This document shows, piece by piece, positions 59,921 through 64,000 of a DNA stretch of 64,000 nt. Position 1 is the stretch's first letter. Each line of letters opens with the position of its first letter. The stretch lies in NCBI GenBank assembly GCA_030704615.1, contig CM060731.1:67498756-67562755 (forward strand), read 5' to 3'. A program made the position numbers and the translations under genes. The notes under the pieces are model-generated. The model did no database searches and was not told the DNA's origin. It saw nothing but the letters and a program-made list of their open reading frames with translations. The DNA is from Takakia lepidozioides (Eukaryota; Streptophyta; Takakiopsida; Takakiales; Takakiaceae).

Positions 59921-61814
59921 TGGGTGTGCATCAATCTATTACTCGACGCCTATCATCCACAATGCAATGGATGGCCAGTCCAAGGAGATTCGTGTTAGAC
60001 AAGTGGGAATTGTGTTCGTGTATGCGAGGTATCGAGCGCAGACTTGGTGTTCAATTCTCACAAGGCGCAGGGATGGTAGCTCGCCCTGCCGCTATCCTGC
60101 GCGCGAGCCTGAAAGCAAAGCCCCCCAAGCCACCATGGAAACTGAAGAAAGGTGCAGATTTAGTATGCTGATAATTTTAATAGATGTTGTTTCGGGTTCA
60201 GTGAGTGAGAGAGAGATCCAATGGTGACATGCTTGCTTTGCGGCCTTAGCTTCTCTGGGGTGATAAGAAAAGAATTATGCACAGTATCGCAGAGCCAGTT
60301 GTTGGGTTTCCACCAACCGGGGTATAGAAACTCGCAAGATCGTGCACAGCCAATTGGCAATGCAATTACAAAGAATTGTGTACGGGTATAATCTACTGAA
60401 AAAGCATACAATCCAGAAACGCTACTGTAGAATCCAACAGAGATGATGACAATTTGGGTATGATTGCAATGTAAGTCACACCTCCCTTGAAGAAACGGCA
60501 AACGCAGATAGAGATTTTATTGAAAGCTTGCACTCGTCTCTACTGAGGCAGTTGGAAGTTGTCACAGTTCTAATATAGTTGTAGTCCAAGTAATTGGGCG
60601 GAGCGAGAACAAGAACAAATCCGTTCTTGTTCTTGTTCTCGCTCCGCCTAATTACTTGGACAGATAATTGGGCTGCGAGTGGGGTACAAGCGGGGTTGTT
60701 CTGCCCTATTCATTATGAGATCGTTCTTGAAGAAAGGGAGGATCTGACGACCTTCAGAAGCAGGGTTATCGAACCATAGCCTCGCAAGACCAGGCTAAAA
60801 CCACAAAAGCAACAAAGAACCTTGAAGATGCTAGTCGAACAACATGGATCACTGCTTTTGCTGGAATTTCATGACCTAGTGCGTAGTTGTCAATCATCCA
60901 AGCAGAATAGAGATGAGGTGGGGGTGTTCTGCCCTATTCATTATGAGATCTTTTCTTAAAGAAAGTAGGGTTGCTCAGCTTATGGGTGGTTTGAAGACAA
61001 TATCACCATATTTCAGACATAATCGCACCAACGAGTCCTTTGGCTTGAGGGCTGCTCTCCATGGGTGAAAGCAGAGGTATATTCCATGATACGGAGTCGA
61101 GGACAATCTGGCATCCAGATTATGGTCAAACACACTTGGTGGACAAAAGTGAATGTCGCCAACAATCCACCTTCTTCAACATCTAGAATTTTTGGTCCAG
61201 CACGAGCAGAGAATGACAGAAGAGTCATTCGCAAAAGGTATTGTATGCAACATGGGCAAAGTTCTCATGTTCTTGCAGTTCTTGGTTGCAGATCAAGCAA
61301 CTAGCAATGAACAGCTCTGGCAGGAATTCTTCTTGGACCCTTCACAGTGGTGGGACAACAAGCTTGACAAGGTGCAGTCATTTTCATTTTGGAGATGAAG
61401 TTTTTTATCAAAGGTGGGCTTCTGGAAGGTGATGGTGTTTTGTGATAATGCAGCTCTTTTCACCCAAAGCAACAACTGTGGTCCTTACTTTTCCTGTCAT
61501 TAGGTGGCCTAAAGCAGATTGTTCAAGGTTGTTCCCAGTCAATTGGAACGTGCCTGGAGCTTTGGTGGTTGGAGCCTCGTCTATACTGAGCTGCCCACTG
61601 GTGCTATTCACAGAGAAGTCCAAGGTCTCCAGACTTCAGACAAAAGTGCAGAAACAAGATCCGTTGGATTGAGTGTCTGTCAAACCCTCCTTGGGTGAAA
61701 GCACAACTGTGTGCCATGATACGAGGTGGATTACAATTTGGTGATGGTTCTATTGTCGGTGTAAATGATGCAGCCCCAGGTGGAGAGTGCAAGAGGTATT
61801 GTTTTGATGAGTGA
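59851..61814 (+). CDS. OSB-like organellar ssDNA-binding protein (copy B), incomplete model
   Basis: The last two exons are secure: 61292-61371 (LWQEFFLDPSQWWDNKLDK) and 61614-61814 (RSPRSPDFRQK, LSNPPWVKAQLCAMIRGG, ending CFDE). They join in phase 0 to give a PDF motif with the Asp-Phe kept. A degenerate second half of an earlier motif is at about 61.0-61.16 kb (SPYFRHNRTN, SPWVKAEVYSMIR), with a frame break. The 5' end is a guess: ATG 59851 opens a presequence-like frame (MAAATFRPVMQLFHAPPLSS) of about 100 codons to a possible donor near 60151. No OB-fold exon was found. This copy is the inverted partner of 51093-52331. OSB proteins bind single-stranded organelle DNA and limit recombination; whether this gene works is unknown. 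Confidence 0.5.
60584..60661. repeat. 35 bp inverted repeat with 8 nt loop
   Basis: Arms 60584-60618 and 60627-60661 are complementary at 34 of 35 positions, and the one exception would be a G-U pair in RNA on this strand. The loop is ATCCGTTC. The arms contain GGAGCGAGAACAAGAACAA and its complement. It lies between candidate exons of the OSB-like copy B. Confidence 0.9.
60697..60970 (+). repeat. Direct duplication, spacing about 231 bp
   Basis: GTTCTGCCCTATTCATTATG followed by AGATC and an AAGAAAG run occurs at about 60697 and 60928. The 60785-60920 interval between them resembles 52020-52165 in direct orientation, unlike the inverted match that follows. Confidence 0.7.
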
Positions 61815-61994
61815 TGATGTAAGGATTTGAACACAAGCAATTAGGCTTGTGTAGTGTATTCTCAAATTCAGGTGACTGTGGTCTTCTCTTCTTGGCCCTT
61901 AACAAGTAGCAAGAGGCCAATTTGTAATTATTGAAGATACAGTATGTGGATTGGCATGTAGAGGTTTGGTACTAAGAGTTTGGAGGTGTCCAGG

Positions 61995-64000
61995 ATGGCA
62001 GGGTTGAATCAAGCACAGTTGTTTAAATCAGGCACCTCCACTATGACCGCTGCTTTTGAAAGAGGACCAAGGGAGGGAGTGAAAGACAACTTTTCCAGCA
62101 GTATAGGAGATGTGAGGACCATATGCAAGGCAGAGAAACTGAAAGAGGCACTGCACATTTTGAATCAAGGAGGCATTTTGGCAGATTCCGACACTTACGT
62201 CTGTCTCTTGCAGGAGTGCATCAAAATTAAAGACCTAGAAACAGGAAAGCAGCTGCACACTCATATTATCCAAAATGGATTCAAGCCAAACATTCTTCTA
62301 CTCAATACCCTTGTCAACATGTATGCCAAGTGCGGTAGGGTGGTGGATGCACGGCAATTGTTTGACAAAATGCCTGAACGAGATGTGTTCACGTGGACTA
62401 TGATGATGGCAGGATATGCCAAACGTGGGTATGGTAGGGAGGCCTTTGAGATCTATGAGCTAATGATTTGGGAAGGGGTGACACCCAACGGTGTCACATT
62501 CACTTGCGTTCTGAATGCCTGTGCTAGCTTAGGTGCCCTGGAAAAGGGCAAAATGGTCCATGCTGACATCATTAAAGCGGGAATTGTGCCAGATATTATT
62601 CTGGACACTGCCCTTGTGGACATGTATGCAAAATGCAGAAGCTTGAGTAATGCACGTCAAGTGTTTGACAATATGGCTCAACGAAATGTGGTCTCATGGA
62701 GTGCCATGATCACAGGATATGCTCAGCATGGGTGTGGTATGGAAGCTTTTGAGTTCTATGAAAAAATGCAACAGGAAAGGGTGATGCCTGACAAGGTCAC
62801 ATTCACTTCAATTCTCAATGCTTGTGCCAGCCTAGGATCCCTTGAAAAGGGGAAGCGCATCCAGGCTGACATCAGAAAATGTGGAATTGTTGTAGATATA
62901 ATGCTGGAGAACACCCTGATTGACATGCTAACCAAATGCAGGAGCTTAAAGGATGCACTCAAAGTGTTCAACAATATGGCTGAAAAAGATGTCGTCTCAT
63001 GGAACACAATGATTGCAGGATATTATCAGCATGGGTATGGTAGGGAGGCTTTGGAGATGTATGAGCGAATGCTACGGGAAGGGGTTAGACCTGACAAGGT
63101 CACGTTCATTTGTGTTCTCAATGCATGTGCCAGCCTGTCAGCCCTTGAAAAGGGCAGAGAGCTCCATGCTGACATCAGCAAAGCGGGAGTTGTGCCAGAT
63201 ATCATTCTGGGTACTGCCCTTTGTGACATGTATGCCAAATGTGGGCATATGAACGATGCACATGAAGTGTTTGACCATATGGCCCAGCGCAATGTCTTTT
63301 CATGGAGTGTGATGATTGCAGGTCATGCCCAGCATGGGTGTGGTAGGCAGGCCCTCCAACTATTTGAACAAATGCAGCAGGAAGGCTTGAAGCCAGATGG
63401 TATCACATTTATATGCCTTCTCTCTGCATGTGGCCATGTGGGCCTAGTGGATGAAGGCCGGTACTATTTTAATTCCATGACTAGAGATCATGGCCTCACT
63501 CCTACAGTGGAGCATTTTGGCTGCATGGTGGACCTTCTTGGTCGCGCAGGGCAGTTGGATGAGGCAGAGGACTTCATTAACAAAATGCCCATTGAACCAG
63601 GTGCGTCAGTATGGGGGGCTTTGCTTGGTGCCTGCAGAATTCATGGTGATGTGGAGCTTGGAGAACATGCAGCAAGATGCCTTCTCAAGTGGGATCTAGA
63701 ACATATTGGAAGCTGTGCTGCTATCGAACATCTATACTGCAGCTGGCAGGTGGGATGATAAAGCAAGGGTCAGAAAAGTGATGGAGGAACAGTATGTTAG
63801 AAAGTAGCCAGGGGGCGCAGCTGCATTGAGGTTGACAACCTGGACACCTTTGTTGTAGAAGACAAATTGCATCCACGAATTGAGGAAATTCATGCTGAGC
63901 TAAAGAGATGGTTTCAGCAGGGTATGTGCCAGCAGGAGGCAGGAGGCAGGAGGCAGGAGGCAGGGTATGTGCCTGCAGGCGCTTTGTATTGCGTGATGCT
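61995..64000 (+). pseudogene. PLS-class PPR paralogue, decayed at its 3' end and cut by the window
   Basis: It starts MAGLNQAQLFKSGTS, like the gene at 47798-50935, and keeps an open frame to 63758 with four 101-residue PLS modules (MYAKCGRVVDAR, MYAKCRSLSNAR, MLTKCRSLKDAL, MYAKCGHMNDAH) and then the E region (EHFGCMVDLLGRAGQLDEAEDF). Near 63705-63712 a one-base change throws the frame, ending at a TGA. The expected frame resumes (IYTAAGRWDDKARVRKVM), meets TAG just after YVRK at about 63808, and then shifts again before SCIEVDNLDTFVVEDKLHP. No DYW domain is reached inside the window. It is therefore a truncated or dead copy, unless a shortened PLS-E protein is still made. Confidence 0.85.
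63932..63965 (+). repeat. GGAGGCA tandem array in the PPR remnant
   Basis: About four to five copies of the 7 bp unit AGGAGGC, flanked by GGTATGTGCC on both sides (63921 and 63964). It lies where the PPR-DYW linker would be and is a local expansion. Confidence 0.85.

Overview
This window looks like nuclear DNA from a land plant, most likely a seed-free one (bryophyte, lycophyte or fern grade). The evidence is an intronless PLS-type pentatricopeptide repeat (PPR) gene ending in a full DYW deaminase domain, a plant-type LRB/POB1 BTB gene, a plant-only DUF868 gene, a plant TM9/EMP gene, a nuclear mitochondrial SDHB gene, a RAP-domain gene, and OSB-type PDF motifs. Genes are split by mostly 100-1,900 bp introns with GT-AG ends and are spread thinly among decayed transposons. 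The species cannot be fixed from the sequence alone.

Layout. 0-7.2 kb is transposon land: a broken Ulp1-like SUMO-protease gene (+) faces a broken Mutator-like (MULE) transposase (-). The transposase is itself split by a 754 bp inverted-repeat element with a 9 bp target duplication. 8-15 kb is a coiled-coil RING-finger gene (+) with a defective LINE (9.5-12.7 kb) in one intron. 17.4-24.8 kb is an LRB/POB1-like BTB-BACK gene (+); its last intron holds a truncated piece of the same LINE family beside a small foldback element. 25-29.5 kb has no recognisable gene but holds two tandem-repeat blocks. 29.5-30.4 kb is a one-exon DUF868 gene (+). 30.5-37 kb is anonymous, with tRNA-derived repeat heads and a TA microsatellite. 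37.1-42.7 kb is a complete seven-exon TM9 gene (+), and 43.9-45.0 kb a two-exon SDHB gene (+).

47.8-64 kb is the most unusual part. On the minus strand lie a 1,045-residue DYW PPR gene and, just upstream of it, an OSB-like gene with PDF motifs. Divergent to these is a RAP-domain gene (+). About 5 kb further on, the OSB-like and PPR pair appears again in inverted orientation, while the DNA upstream of the RAP gene is repeated in direct orientation. A foldback element has been inserted into that second copy, and the second PPR copy has lost its DYW end by frameshifts and a stop.

Working together: the PPR-DYW, OSB-like and RAP genes all belong to families that act on organelle RNA or DNA, so this 16 kb is a rearranged cluster of organelle gene-expression factors. 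SDHB is a mitochondrial respiratory subunit. LRB and RING proteins belong to the ubiquitin system, and TM9 to Golgi/endosome membrane traffic.
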